From Kitasatospora herbaricolor (GTDB lineage Bacteria; Actinomycetota; Actinomycetes; Streptomycetales; Streptomycetaceae), in contig NZ_JAUSVA010000002.1 of the NCBI RefSeq assembly GCF_030813695.1, positions 5,952,001 through 6,016,000 of the forward strand: a stretch of DNA of 64,000 bases. Reading direction: 5' to 3'. Position numbers and translations under genes: made by a program. Position 1 is the stretch's first letter, and each line of letters opens with the position of its first letter. Shown here in pieces: positions 46,791 through 55,342 of the stretch. The notes under the pieces are model-generated. The model was not told where the DNA came from and did not search any database. It saw only the letters and a program-made list of their open reading frames with translations.

Positions 46791-49346
46791 TCAGGCCGGC
46801 GGCGAACCGGCCGCGCCGCCGGCCGCCGCGGCCCCGGCCCGGCGGGTCGCCCGGGCCGACCTGGCCGGCCGGCGGCGCGGTACGTGGGTCGCCGCCACCA
46901 GTGCGATCACCCCGGCCGAGGCCAGCCCCACCACCAGCCCGGGCGCCAGCCCCGGCTGCCTGAACGAGCAGGTGAGCCGGGAGTCCCCGGCCTTCAGCGG
47001 CACGCCGACCAGACCGACCACGGACCGCGGCGCGGTGTACGGCCCGCCGCCCGCCGAGCAGGTCCAGCCCCGGACGGCCGGCACCGACAGCACCGCGGTG
47101 CCGGCCGGACCGGCCGGGAGCACCGCGCTGACACTGTGCCCGCCCGCCGTCACCACCGCGCCGCCACCCGCCGCCAGTCGTGCCAGCGTCCCGTCCAGCG
47201 CGCCGGCCCGCAGGCAGCCCAGCGGCCTGGCCGGGACCTGGCCGGCGGTGGACGTGCGCAGCAGCACCTCCACCCGGCCGTCGGCCGGCACCGGGCCGAG
47301 CACCCGTACCCCCACGGCCGTGTACGGCTGTTCGCCGTCACTGGTGAAGGTGCTGCCGAGCCCCGACACCGTGCCGTGGAACCAGAGGGCGTGGAAGTAC
47401 GCCGTACTGCCCGGCGGGCAGCTCGCCGCCAGGACGGTGCCGGCCTGGCCCGGCGGGGTGGCCGGCACCGACCAGCCGCTGCTGCCGTGCGGTACGGCGG
47501 GCGGCCCGCCGGCCGGCACCGGGACGGGTACCTCGTAGAGCGGCCCGCCCAGCACGGTCTCCCGCCGGGTCCAGACCGAGCCGGTGTCGCCCGGGCCGGG
47601 CGGGCGCACCGTGACCAGTGGCGGGGCCGGCGCGTGGGCCACCGTGAAACCGTCCGGGGCCGGGCCGTCCACGAGGTACGTCCGGACGCCGAACAGCGCC
47701 CGGCCGACCGGGTCGTCCGGGCTCAGGGTGTGCCGGCCCGAGTCGGTCCAGCCCGCCCCCAGGTCGTGCAGGGTCTGCGCGAGGGCGGCGGGCAACTGGT
47801 CGGAGGCGTACCCGCCGCCCTGACCGCCCAGCAGCAGCGGGTCGTTGGCGGTGAACGCGTGCGGACCGGGATCGGCGCGGCCGTCCGGCCAGTCGCCGGC
47901 CGCCCGCAGTGCCCGGTAGGCGGCCTCGGCCGGCGCCGTCGCCACCTCGCGCCCGGCCGCTCCGCCCGCCGCGTACGCGGACCAGACGGCGCCGCCCAGC
48001 ACCCCGGCGGCCAGCGCCAGGGTGATCAGCCCGCTCGCCCGGGGCCGGTCGTGCAGCAGCTCCAGCGCCCACAGCGCGGCCAGCGCGGCCGCGCCGCCGG
48101 CCGCCGCCCGCAGCCAGTCCGGGGTGCGCAGCGCGTCCTGGCCGTGGGCGAGCACCGCGAGCAGCAGCACCAGCCCGGCCCCGCCGAGCAGCGGGAGCGG
48201 CCCGGGCCGGTGCGAGAGGGAGACCCAGGCGGCCAGCACGAGCAGTCCGCTGACCACGAAGGCCGCCCGGTACGGGCCGGCCACCGGCAGGGCCAGGCCG
48301 TGCCAGCGCAGCACCTCGGGCCGCCGGAGCAGGATCAGCGCCGCCAGCGCGGGCAGCACGCACCAGGCGATCCGCTCCCTGGCCCGCACCCGGGGGTTGA
48401 ACGGCAGGCTCGCCGCCAGCAGCAGCCCGAGCATCCCGACCGCGACGTCCGGCAGTGGCGGAGCGGCCTGCCCGCCGGGCAGCAGCTGGGAGAGCTGGGC
48501 GAGCAGGCCGGGGGAGGCGTCGGTCGAGGTGAGCGGCCCGGGCCGGGCGTCCTGCGCGGCGGTGACGGCGACGAACAGCACCGGCGAGGAGACCAGCGCC
48601 CCGGCCGCCGTCATGGTCACCGCCCGCCCGGTCACCCGGACCCAGGCCCGCGGCGTGGACCCCGGCAGCAGCGGGGCGCTGGCCACCAGGCGGACCAGCA
48701 GCACCAGTCCGGCGGTGAGGGTGGCCGCCACGGCGGTGTGCAGGCTGCCGGCCCAGGCCGCCGCCACGCAGACGGCCCCGGCCGCCCAGCGCCGTTCGTG
48801 CAGGCACCAGTCGGCCGCCAGCAGCAGCAGCGGCAGCGCCACCGGCCCCCACATCCACCCCGGGTTCGCGGCGCCGTCGTCCAGCACCCAGGCGCAGAGC
48901 GCGTACCCGACCGCGAGCAGGGCCCGCAGCCAGGGCGGTCCGTGGTGCAGCCGGCCCAGGGCGTGGGTCATCAGCGCGGCGGCGGCGGCGATGCTCAGCA
49001 CGGTGACCAGGAACACGGCCGCGCCGACGTCCGCGCGCGGGAAGAGCCCGACCAGCCAGGAGAAGGGGTTGAGCAGGTAGGCGGCGAGGTCGGGCAGGAA
49101 CGGCGTGCCGTAGCCGCTGCCCCAGTTGAACAGCAGGTCGCCGGTGGTGTTGCCGTGCAGCAGGTCCCACAGGTGGGCGTGGAACGGGACGGCGATGTCT
49201 CCCAGGGCGGCGCGGGCGGGGGCGTGCGGACCGAGCGGGTAGGTCCCGCGGGCGGCCGTCGCCAGGCAGTACGCGCCCGCGGCCAGCACGGCGGCGACCC
49301 CGGCCGCGGCGGCCTCCCGGCGGCGAGGGGTGAAGGTCTCGCTCAA
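46791..49346 (-). CDS. YfhO-family multipass membrane protein
   Basis: A protein of about 851 residues with roughly a dozen membrane helices in the first 550 residues (for example AAAAGVAAVLAAGAYCLATAARGTYPLG and FLVTVLSIAAAAALMTHAL) and a large soluble C-terminal part containing a Trp/Gly-rich beta domain. The HAHLWDLLHGNTTGDLLFNWGSG and GTPFLPDLAAYLLNPFS segments are typical of YfhO-like proteins, linked in Bacillus and Listeria to lipoteichoic acid glycosylation. The start is uncertain: TTG 49346 (LSETFTPRRREAA) is preferred because an upstream ATG at 49508 would reach the divergent gene's start codon. Confidence 0.8.
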   Translation of the reverse strand: MSETFTPRRREAAAAGVAAVLAAGAYCLATAARGTYPLGPHAPARAALGDIAVPFHAHLWDLLHGNTTGDLLFNWGSGYGTPFLPDLAAYLLNPFSWLVGLFPRADVGAAVFLVTVLSIAAAAALMTHALGRLHHGPPWLRALLAVGYALCAWVLDDGAANPGWMWGPVALPLLLLAADWCLHERRWAAGAVCVAAAWAGSLHTAVAATLTAGLVLLVRLVASAPLLPGSTPRAWVRVTGRAVTMTAAGALVSSPVLFVAVTAAQDARPGPLTSTDASPGLLAQLSQLLPGGQAAPPLPDVAVGMLGLLLAASLPFNPRVRARERIAWCVLPALAALILLRRPEVLRWHGLALPVAGPYRAAFVVSGLLVLAAWVSLSHRPGPLPLLGGAGLVLLLAVLAHGQDALRTPDWLRAAAGGAAALAALWALELLHDRPRASGLITLALAAGVLGGAVWSAYAAGGAAGREVATAPAEAAYRALRAAGDWPDGRADPGPHAFTANDPLLLGGQGGGYASDQLPAALAQTLHDLGAGWTDSGRHTLSPDDPVGRALFGVRTYLVDGPAPDGFTVAHAPAPPLVTVRPPGPGDTGSVWTRRETVLGGPLYEVPVPVPAGGPPAVPHGSSGWSVPATPPGQAGTVLAASCPPGSTAYFHALWFHGTVSGLGSTFTSDGEQPYTAVGVRVLGPVPADGRVEVLLRTSTAGQVPARPLGCLRAGALDGTLARLAAGGGAVVTAGGHSVSAVLPAGPAGTAVLSVPAVRGWTCSAGGGPYTAPRSVVGLVGVPLKAGDSRLTCSFRQPGLAPGLVVGLASAGVIALVAATHVPRRRPARSARATRRAGAAAAGGAAGSPPA

Positions 49347-49510
49347 CGCGCCGTGGTCCGTTCTGCGAGGAATGTCCAGGCCTGATCGGATCGAGCATAG
49401 GCGGCGGGCGCGCGCGGCCGGGCCATGCGCTCCCTCGTCGGAGTGGCTTCTTCCGGGCACCTGCCCAGTAGCCTGAGAACACCCGCCAGACTCGCCGCGT
49501 GGGAGCAATC

Positions 49511-50074
49511 ATGAGCGCCGAACCGTACCCCGACTGGATCCGCCCGCCGGCCGGCGGCTGGACCGCCGACGACCTCGACCGGCTGCCGGACCTCCCGCCG
49601 CACACGCAGCTGATCGACGGGAGCCTGGTGTTCGTGAGTCCTCAGACGAAGTTCCACATGAGGACGATCCGCGCCCTGGAGCGCGCACTGGTGGCGGCGG
49701 CCCCCGAGGAGTGGGAGGTGTGGCGGGAGATGACGGTGAAACTGAATGCGCGGAACCGGCCCGAGCCCGATCTCCTCGTGGTGGACGCGCGCTCGGACAC
49801 CGGGCCGAGGCAGACCTTCTGTCTCGCCGCCGATGTCCTGCTGGCCGTCGAGGTGGTCTCGGAGGAGTCCATGGAGCGGGACCGCGACACCAAGCCCCGC
49901 AAGTACGCCGCCGCCGGCATCCCGCACTTCTGGCGGGTGGAGAGCGACGAGGGCCGCCCCGTGGTCTACGTGTACGAGCTGGACCCGGCCACCGGCGGGT
50001 ACGGCGTGGCGGGGATCCACCACAAGGTGCTGAAGCTGGACCGCCCGTTCCCGGTGGACGTCGAACTCGGCTGA
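49511..50074 (+). CDS. Uma2-family (DUF820) PD-(D/E)XK-like protein
   Basis: A 187-residue protein beginning with WIRPPAGGWTADDLDRLPDLPPHTQLIDGSLVFVSPQ, the signature of the Uma2/DUF820 family, whose fold is related to restriction endonucleases. The putative metal site is at PEPDLLVVDAR and the following AVEVVSEESMERD (D and E-x-E-like residues), with K in DTKPRKYAAAGIPHFW. Such proteins are very abundant in streptomycetes and unassigned in function. The ATG at 49511 has GGGAG upstream. It is divergent from the YfhO-like gene. Confidence 0.85.
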   Translation: MSAEPYPDWIRPPAGGWTADDLDRLPDLPPHTQLIDGSLVFVSPQTKFHMRTIRALERALVAAAPEEWEVWREMTVKLNARNRPEPDLLVVDARSDTGPRQTFCLAADVLLAVEVVSEESMERDRDTKPRKYAAAGIPHFWRVESDEGRPVVYVYELDPATGGYGVAGIHHKVLKLDRPFPVDVELG

Positions 50075-50149
50075 CGGGCCGCCCACCTGTGCGGGCGACA
50101 CGGCGCGTCCGGATAGTGGACATCAGGTGTCAGCCCGTGGACGCCGGAG

Positions 50150-50155
50150 TAGGGT
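50150..50155 (+). promoter_or_regulatory. -10 box (TAGGGT) of leuB, probably leaderless
   Basis: TAGGGT ends 7 nt before the ATG at 50163, leaving no room for a 5' leader. Slightly upstream, GACA-TCAGG-TGTC (50119-50131) is a perfect 4+4 inverted repeat that overlaps the expected -35 region and could be an operator. Confidence 0.5.
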
Positions 50156-50162
50156 CCCCTAC

Positions 50163-51200
50163 ATGTCTCGCAGCCTTCGTCTCGCAGTGATCCCCGGTGA
50201 CGGCATCGGCCAGGAAGTGGTGGCCGAAGGCCTCAAGGTCCTGGGTGCCGCCCTCCCCGCGGACGTCAAGGTGGAGGCGACCGAGTACGACCTCGGCGCC
50301 CGCCGCTACCACCGCACCGGGGAGACCCTCCCGGACAGCGTGCTGGAGGAGCTCAAGGGCCACGACGCGATCCTGCTCGGCGCCATCGGCGACCCGAGCG
50401 TCCCGTCCGGCGTCCTGGAGCGCGGGCTGCTGCTGAAGCTGCGCTTCGCCTTCGACCACCACATCAACCTCCGCCCGGGCAAGCTCTTCCCCGGTGTGAA
50501 GTCGCCGCTGGCCGGCGAGCCGGAGATCGACTTCGTCGTCGTCCGCGAGGGCACCGAGGGCCCGTACGTCGGCAACGGCGGCACCCTGCGCACCGGCACC
50601 GAGCACGAGGTGGCCACCGAGGTCAGCCTCAACACCGCGTACGGCATCGAGCGCGTGGTGCGCGACGCCTACCGCCGCGCCGACGCCCGCCCGCGCAAGA
50701 AGCTGACCCTGGTCCACAAGAACAACGTGCTGGTGCACGCCGGCCACCTGTGGACCCGGATCTTCCAGCAGGTCGGCCAGGAGTTCCCCGAGGTCACCAC
50801 CGACTACCTGCACGTCGACGCCGCGACGATCTTCTTCGTCACCCAGCCCGAGCGCTTCGACGTGATCGTCACCGACAACCTGTTCGGCGACATCCTCACC
50901 GACCTGGCCGCCGCCGTCACCGGCGGCATCGGCCTGGCGGCGAGCGGCAACATCAACCCGTCCGGCGACTTCCCGTCGATGTTCGAGCCCGTGCACGGCT
51001 CGGCGCCGGACATCGCCGGCCAGGGCAAGGCCGACCCGACCGCCACCGTGCTGTCCGTCGCCATGCTGCTGGAGCACCTCGGCTTCACCGCCGAGGCGGC
51101 CAAGGTCGAGGCCGCCGTGGCCGCCGACCTGGCCGAGCGCACCGGCGTCCGCTCCACCTCGCAGGTCGGCGACGCGCTCGTCGCCCGAGTATCCGGCTGA
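50163..51200 (+). CDS. leuB: 3-isopropylmalate dehydrogenase
   Basis: Third step of leucine synthesis, an NAD-dependent oxidative decarboxylase. It is 345 residues, the length of the actinobacterial type. It starts MSRSLRLAVIPGDGIGQEVV. Substrate and metal residues lie in LKLRFAFDHHINLRPGKLFPG, KLTLVHKNNVLVHAG (catalytic Lys) and IVTDNLFGDILTDLAAA; the C-terminal EPVHGSAPDIAGQGKADPTA holds the cofactor loop. The ATG at 50163 directly follows a -10 box. It is followed by a 7-bp hairpin and then ilvE. Confidence 0.97.
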   Translation: MSRSLRLAVIPGDGIGQEVVAEGLKVLGAALPADVKVEATEYDLGARRYHRTGETLPDSVLEELKGHDAILLGAIGDPSVPSGVLERGLLLKLRFAFDHHINLRPGKLFPGVKSPLAGEPEIDFVVVREGTEGPYVGNGGTLRTGTEHEVATEVSLNTAYGIERVVRDAYRRADARPRKKLTLVHKNNVLVHAGHLWTRIFQQVGQEFPEVTTDYLHVDAATIFFVTQPERFDVIVTDNLFGDILTDLAAAVTGGIGLAASGNINPSGDFPSMFEPVHGSAPDIAGQGKADPTATVLSVAMLLEHLGFTAEAAKVEAAVAADLAERTGVRSTSQVGDALVARVSG

Positions 51201-51219
51201 CGGGCCGGCGACACCTTCA

Positions 51220-51282
51220 CAGCTGGTTTGCCAGCTGTTCGGCACGGCCCTCTAGATGCGACTATCAACAGTGGGCCGTGCC
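51220..51282 (+). promoter_or_regulatory. Hairpins between leuB and ilvE (leuB terminator and ilvE leader)
   Basis: CAGCTGG/CCAGCTG (51220-51226/51231-51237) is a perfect small hairpin just after leuB. GGCACGGCCC (51241-51250) pairs with GGGCCGTGCC (51273-51282) across a 22-nt loop, 64 nt before the ilvE ATG. The loop is AT-rich and includes TAGATGCGACTATC, so a promoter or operator may lie within it. Confidence 0.45.
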
Positions 51283-51345
51283 GTGGTGTGTTCGAACACC
51301 GGCGGGCAGGGCCCTGACCAACCCCACGGTGAAGGACAGACAGCC

Positions 51346-52458
51346 ATGAGCACGCCCACCCAGGCGCCCATCACGTTCGACCTCAAGCCCTCCGCCCACC
51401 CGCTGGACGACGCGGAGCGAGCGGCCCGGCTGGCCAACCCCGGTTTCGGCCGGGTCTTCACCGACCACATGGTCACCATCCGCTGGACCGAGGGCCGGGG
51501 CTGGCACGACGCCCAGCTGACGCCGTACGCGCCGCTGGAGATCGACCCGGCGAACATGACGCTGCACTACGGGCAGGCGATCTTCGAGGGCCTCAAGGCG
51601 TACCGCCAGGCCGACGGCTCCATCGCCACCTTCCGGCCGACCGCCAACGCCGAGCGCTTCCAGGCCTCCGCCCGCCGGCTCGCGATGCCCGAGCTGCCGG
51701 TCGAGGCCTTCGTCGAGGCCGTCGAGCTGCTCGTCCAGCAGGACCAGGCGTGGGTCCCGAACGAGCCCGAGCAGAGCCTGTACCTGCGGCCGTTCATGTT
51801 CGCCACCGAGGTCGGCCTGGGTGTCCGGCCCGCGAACGAGTACCTCTTCATGATCATCGCCTCGCCGGCCGGCGCCTACTTCCCCGGCGGCGTCAAGCCC
51901 GTCTCCGTCTGGCTCTCCGAGGAGTACGTCCGGGCGGCCCCCGGCGGCACCGGCACCGCCAAGTGCGCCGGCAACTACGCCGCCTCGCTGATCGCCCAGG
52001 CCCAGGCCGCCGAGAAGGGCTGCGACCAGGTCGTCTGGCTCGACGCCGCCGAGCACCGGTGGATCGAGGAGATGGGCGGGATGAACCTGTACTTCGTCTT
52101 CGGCGAGGGCAAGGACGCGAAGATCGTCACCCCCGAGCTGTCCGGCGCGCTGCTCCCCGGCATCACCCGTGACTCGCTGCTCGCGATGGCCGCCGACCTC
52201 GGCTACGCCGTCGAGGAGCGCCGGATCTCCACCGACGAGTGGAAGCAGGGCAACGCCGACGGCACCCTGACCGAGGTCTTCGCCTGCGGCACCGCCGCGG
52301 TCATCACCCCGGTCGGTTCGGTCAAGTCGGCCCGCGCCGACTGGACGGTCGGCGCCGGCGAGCCCGGCCCGATCACCCTGGAGCTGCGCAAGGCGCTGCT
52401 CGCCGTCCAGGGCGGCCAGGCGCCGGACACCCACGGCTGGCTGCACAGGATCGTCTGA
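51346..52458 (+). CDS. ilvE: Branched-chain amino acid aminotransferase
   Basis: The last step of Leu, Ile and Val synthesis; a fold type IV PLP enzyme. It is 370 residues, the long form usual in actinobacteria and eukaryotes. Features are MTLHYGQAIFEGLKAYR, LYLRPFMFATEVGLGVRPANEYLF, the PLP lysine in GTGTAKCAGNYAASLIAQ (about residue 207), and EEMGGMNLYFVFGEG. The ATG at 51346 has AAGGA upstream. A 15-bp terminator follows. Confidence 0.97.
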   Translation: MSTPTQAPITFDLKPSAHPLDDAERAARLANPGFGRVFTDHMVTIRWTEGRGWHDAQLTPYAPLEIDPANMTLHYGQAIFEGLKAYRQADGSIATFRPTANAERFQASARRLAMPELPVEAFVEAVELLVQQDQAWVPNEPEQSLYLRPFMFATEVGLGVRPANEYLFMIIASPAGAYFPGGVKPVSVWLSEEYVRAAPGGTGTAKCAGNYAASLIAQAQAAEKGCDQVVWLDAAEHRWIEEMGGMNLYFVFGEGKDAKIVTPELSGALLPGITRDSLLAMAADLGYAVEERRISTDEWKQGNADGTLTEVFACGTAAVITPVGSVKSARADWTVGAGEPGPITLELRKALLAVQGGQAPDTHGWLHRIV

Positions 52459-52465
52459 TCCTCGT

Positions 52466-52497
52466 GCCGGGCGCCCCGCCACGGCGGGGCGCCCGGC
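52466..52497 (+). terminator. Terminator after ilvE
   Basis: GCCGGGCGCCCCGCC (52466-52480) is the exact inverse of GGCGGGGCGCCCGGC (52483-52497); the central base pairs must open to form a loop. Confidence 0.85.
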
Positions 52498-52656
52498 TGG
52501 GTACCCTCGAAGCGTTCCGTCCGCTGAGCCGCTGGAGCCGCCGGAACCCTTCGGATTCGCTCTGCGGACCGACCGGCTGCACTGAGCCGGCGAAGAGTCC
52601 GTCCCGGATGGCGAGACACCGCAGCCGCATCCTGGATGCTGTGCCAGACTGCGAAC

Positions 52657-52707
52657 GTGTCCTCGCTCGCGCTCATTATTAGCAGCAGGCGCGCCGGTCC
52701 ACAGTGA
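52657..52707 (+). CDS. Candidate cimA leader peptide with tandem ATT (Ile) codons
   Basis: GTG at 52657 opens a 16-codon ORF, MSSLALIISSRRAGPQ. It carries Leu-Ala-Leu-Ile-Ile, both Ile codons being ATT, which is rare in this genome where ATC dominates. There is no ribosome site, so translation would be leaderless: a weak -10-like CAGACT lies 6 nt upstream. A T-tailed terminator at 52758-52791 lies 50 nt after its stop and before cimA, whose product feeds isoleucine synthesis. Confidence 0.6.
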   Translation: MSSLALIISSRRAGPQ

Positions 52708-52708
52708 C

Positions 52709-52791
52709 CGCTCCGCAGTACCCCTTCGCGGAGCGACCTGGTGTCAGACCCGCGCGCAGACCTCTCGCACCCGCGAGGGGTCTTTTGTTTT
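52709..52791 (+). promoter_or_regulatory. cimA transcription attenuator
   Basis: CGCTCCGC (52709-52716) pairs with GCGGAGCG (52728-52735), then GACCTCTCGC (52759-52768) with GCGAGGGGTC (52773-52782) around ACC, followed by a T-rich tail TCTTTTGTTTT to 52791. It sits between the candidate leader ORF and cimA, 190 nt before the cimA ATG. Confidence 0.75.
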
Positions 52792-52981
52792 GCCCCGCAG
52801 GCCCCACCCCCGGCCCGCGGGACAGGATCCGGAGCTCCCGGGGCCCCCACCAGGGGCCGTCCGGTCCTCCGGGTGGTGCGCGGGCATGGTGGACAGTGGA
52901 GCCAGACATCCGGCAACAGCAGTTCCCCTCCCGCCCGGCTCCGGGCGGGAGGGGCCCAGCCCGAACGGAGAGACCAGGGCC

Positions 52982-54607
52982 ATGACCGAGGCCAGCAGCG
53001 ATTCCCACGACAGCTTCCACGTCTTCGACACCACCCTGCGCGACGGCGCGCAGCGCGAGGGCATCAACCTCACGGTGGCCGACAAGCTGAACATCGCCCG
53101 GTACCTGGACGAGTTCGGCGTCGGGTTCATCGAGGGCGGCTGGCCCGGTGCCAACCCCCGGGACACCGAGTTCTTCGCCCGCGCCGCCGCCGAGCTGGAC
53201 CTCCAGCACGCGCAGCTGGTCGCCTTCGGCGCCACCCGCCGGGCCGGCGGCAGCGCCGCCGACGACCCGCAGCTGGCCGCCCTGGTCAACTCGGGCGCGC
53301 CGGTCGTCACCCTGGTCGCCAAGTCGCACGACCGGCACGTCGAGCTGGCCCTGCGCACCACGCTGGACGAGAACCTGGCGATGGTCCGGGACAGCGTGTC
53401 CTACCTGCGCTCGCAGGGCCGCCGGGTGTTCATCGACTGCGAGCACTTCTTCGACGGCTACAAGGCCAACCGCGACTACGCGCTCGCCGTGGTGCGCGCC
53501 GCGCACGACGCCGGCGCCGACGTGGTGGTGCTCTGCGACACCAACGGCGGGATGCTGCCGGCCGGGGTGCACGAGATCGTCGCCGACGTGCTGGCCAGCA
53601 CCGGGGCGCGGCTCGGCATCCACGCCCAGGACGACACCGGCTGCGCGGTCGCCAACTCGCTGGCCGCGGTGGACGCCGGCGCCACCCACGTGCAGTGCAC
53701 CGCCAACGGCTACGGCGAGCGGGTCGGCAACGCCAACCTCTTCCCGGTGGTCGGCGCGCTGGAGATCAAGTACGGCATGAAGGTGCTGCCGGAGGGCCGG
53801 CTCGCCGAGATGACCCGGATCTCGCACGCCATCGCCGAGGTGGTCAACCTGGCGCCCTCGACCCACCAGCCGTACGTCGGCGTCTCGGCCTTCGCGCACA
53901 AGGCCGGTCTGCACGCCTCCGCCATCAAGGTGGACCCGGACCTCTACCAGCACATCGACCCCGAGCGGGTCGGCAACACCATGCGGATGCTGGTCTCCGA
54001 CATGGCCGGGCGGGCCTCGGTCGAGCTGAAGGGCAAGGAGCTGGGCTACGACCTCTCCGCCGACCGCGACCTGGTCGGCCGGGTGGTGGCCAAGGTCAAG
54101 GAGCAGGAGAACCTCGGCTACACCTACGAGGCCGCGGACGCCTCCTTCGAGCTGCTGCTGCGCGACGAGGCGCGCGGCGGCCGGGAGCGCTTCTTCACCC
54201 TGGAGTCCTGGCGGACGATCAGCGAGCAGCAGTCCGGCAACGGCAACGGCGGGGGCGAGAGCGCCGGCAACGAGGCCACCGTGAAGCTCTGGGCGAAGGG
54301 CGAGCGCCGGATCGCGACCGGCGAGGGCAACGGCCCGGTCGACGCCCTGGACCGGGCCCTGCGCGCGGCGCTCGAAGGGATCTACCCGCAGCTCGCCAAG
54401 ATGGAGCTGGTGGACTACAAGGTGCGGATCCTGGAGGGCCAGCACGGTACCGGCTCCAAGACCCGGGTGCTGATCGAGTCCACCGACGGCACCACGACCT
54501 GGTCCACGGTGGGGGTCGCGGACAACGTGATCGCCGCCTCCTGGCGGGCACTGGAGGACGCCTACACCTACGGTCTGATCCGGGCGGGGCTCGACCCGCA
54601 GGGGTGA
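52982..54607 (+). CDS. cimA: Citramalate synthase
   Basis: It condenses pyruvate and acetyl-CoA to citramalate, opening the threonine-independent route to 2-ketobutyrate and isoleucine. It is 541 residues. HVFDTTLRDGAQREGINLTV (about 13-32) is the catalytic start of the DRE-TIM metallolyases; GIHAQDDTGCAVANS holds a metal His; the C-terminal LeuA-dimer regulatory domain includes TGSKTRVLIESTDGTTTWSTVGVADN. The related 2-isopropylmalate synthase is a possible confusion, but the EGGWPGANPRDTEFF segment is typical of CimA. The ATG at 52982 has GGAGAG upstream. Leader and terminator upstream imply attenuation by isoleucine supply. Confidence 0.93.
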   Translation: MTEASSDSHDSFHVFDTTLRDGAQREGINLTVADKLNIARYLDEFGVGFIEGGWPGANPRDTEFFARAAAELDLQHAQLVAFGATRRAGGSAADDPQLAALVNSGAPVVTLVAKSHDRHVELALRTTLDENLAMVRDSVSYLRSQGRRVFIDCEHFFDGYKANRDYALAVVRAAHDAGADVVVLCDTNGGMLPAGVHEIVADVLASTGARLGIHAQDDTGCAVANSLAAVDAGATHVQCTANGYGERVGNANLFPVVGALEIKYGMKVLPEGRLAEMTRISHAIAEVVNLAPSTHQPYVGVSAFAHKAGLHASAIKVDPDLYQHIDPERVGNTMRMLVSDMAGRASVELKGKELGYDLSADRDLVGRVVAKVKEQENLGYTYEAADASFELLLRDEARGGRERFFTLESWRTISEQQSGNGNGGGESAGNEATVKLWAKGERRIATGEGNGPVDALDRALRAALEGIYPQLAKMELVDYKVRILEGQHGTGSKTRVLIESTDGTTTWSTVGVADNVIAASWRALEDAYTYGLIRAGLDPQG

Positions 54608-54667
54608 GCGCCGCCCGGAGGACCGGGCCGCGGCCCGCGCCCGGCCGGGCCCGCGGACGATCGGAAA

Positions 54668-54700
54668 GTGGCCCACGGACCGGGTAGGTCCGTGGGCCAC
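54668..54700. terminator. Bidirectional terminator between cimA and cvnD1
   Basis: GTGGCCCACGGACC (54668-54681) pairs perfectly with GGTCCGTGGGCCAC (54687-54700), loop GGGTA. It serves two convergent genes. Confidence 0.88.
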
Positions 54701-54723
54701 GTCGCGTCCAGGCCCTGCCCGGT

Positions 54724-55342
54724 GCTCAGCGGAGCCGGGCGAGGAGGGCGTGTTCGACGAGGGTGATGAGGGCGCTTTTGGCGCTGTCGCGTCGGCGGGC
54801 GTCGAGGGCGATGACGGGGGTGTCGGGGCCGAGTTGGAGTGCTTCGCGGACTTCGTCGGGGGTGTGGGGCTGGTGTCCTTCGAAGCCGTTGAGTGCGACG
54901 ACGAAGGGCAGGCCGCTGTTCTCGAAGTAGTCGAGTGCGGGGAAGCAGTCGGCGAGGCGGCGGGTGTCGACGAGGACGACGGCGCCGATGGCGCCGCGGA
55001 CGAGGTCGTCCCACATGAACCAGAAGCGGTCCTGGCCGGGGGTGCCGAAGAGGTAGAGGATGAGGTCTTCGTCGAGGGTGATTCGGCCGAAGTCCATGGC
55101 GACGGTGGTGGTCGTCTTGCCCGCGGTGTGGGTGAGGTCGTCGATGCCGGCGCTGGCGCTGGTCATGACGGCTTCGGTGCGCAGGGGGTTGATCTCGGAG
55201 ACGGCGCCGACGAGGGTGGTCTTGCCGACGCCGAAGCCGCCGGCGACGACGATCTTCGCGGAGGTGGTGGCGCGGGTCGCGGCGGCCGCGTTAGAGCTTG
55301 CGAAGTCCACTGAGGACCCTTTCGAGCAGCGTGACGTCGGGC
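54724..55342. repeat. 619-bp direct repeat, copy 1 (cvnD1 and the cvnC1 end)
   Basis: This block reads the same, base for base by eye, as 60423-61041 (copy 2). It covers all of cvnD1 and the last 17 codons of cvnC1. Identity stops abruptly at both ends: the base before 54724 and the one after 55342 differ from the other copy. Confidence 0.88.
54726..55310 (-). CDS. cvnD1: Conservon GTPase-like protein CvnD (copy 1)
   Basis: A 194-residue Ras-like ATP/GTP-binding protein. The P-loop is VVAGGFGVGKTTLVGAVSEI (about residue 19-30). G-loop elements are T of MTSAS, the FGTPGQDRFWFMW switch II (DTPGQ-like) and LVDTRRLAD. In conservons CvnD is thought to cycle nucleotides under control of CvnB and CvnC and relay the CvnA signal. 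The start is GTG 55310, overlapping the end of cvnC1 by 20 nt, the conserved arrangement. The protein is identical in sequence to CvnD2 (60425-61009). Confidence 0.93.
   Translation of the reverse strand: MDFASSNAAAATRATTSAKIVVAGGFGVGKTTLVGAVSEINPLRTEAVMTSASAGIDDLTHTAGKTTTTVAMDFGRITLDEDLILYLFGTPGQDRFWFMWDDLVRGAIGAVVLVDTRRLADCFPALDYFENSGLPFVVALNGFEGHQPHTPDEVREALQLGPDTPVIALDARRRDSAKSALITLVEHALLARLR

Noticed and set aside
52679..54700. 673-codon minus-strand ORF antisense to cimA
   Set aside because: Shadow frame with Val/Gly/Arg-rich translation; it would also cross the cimA attenuator and terminator.
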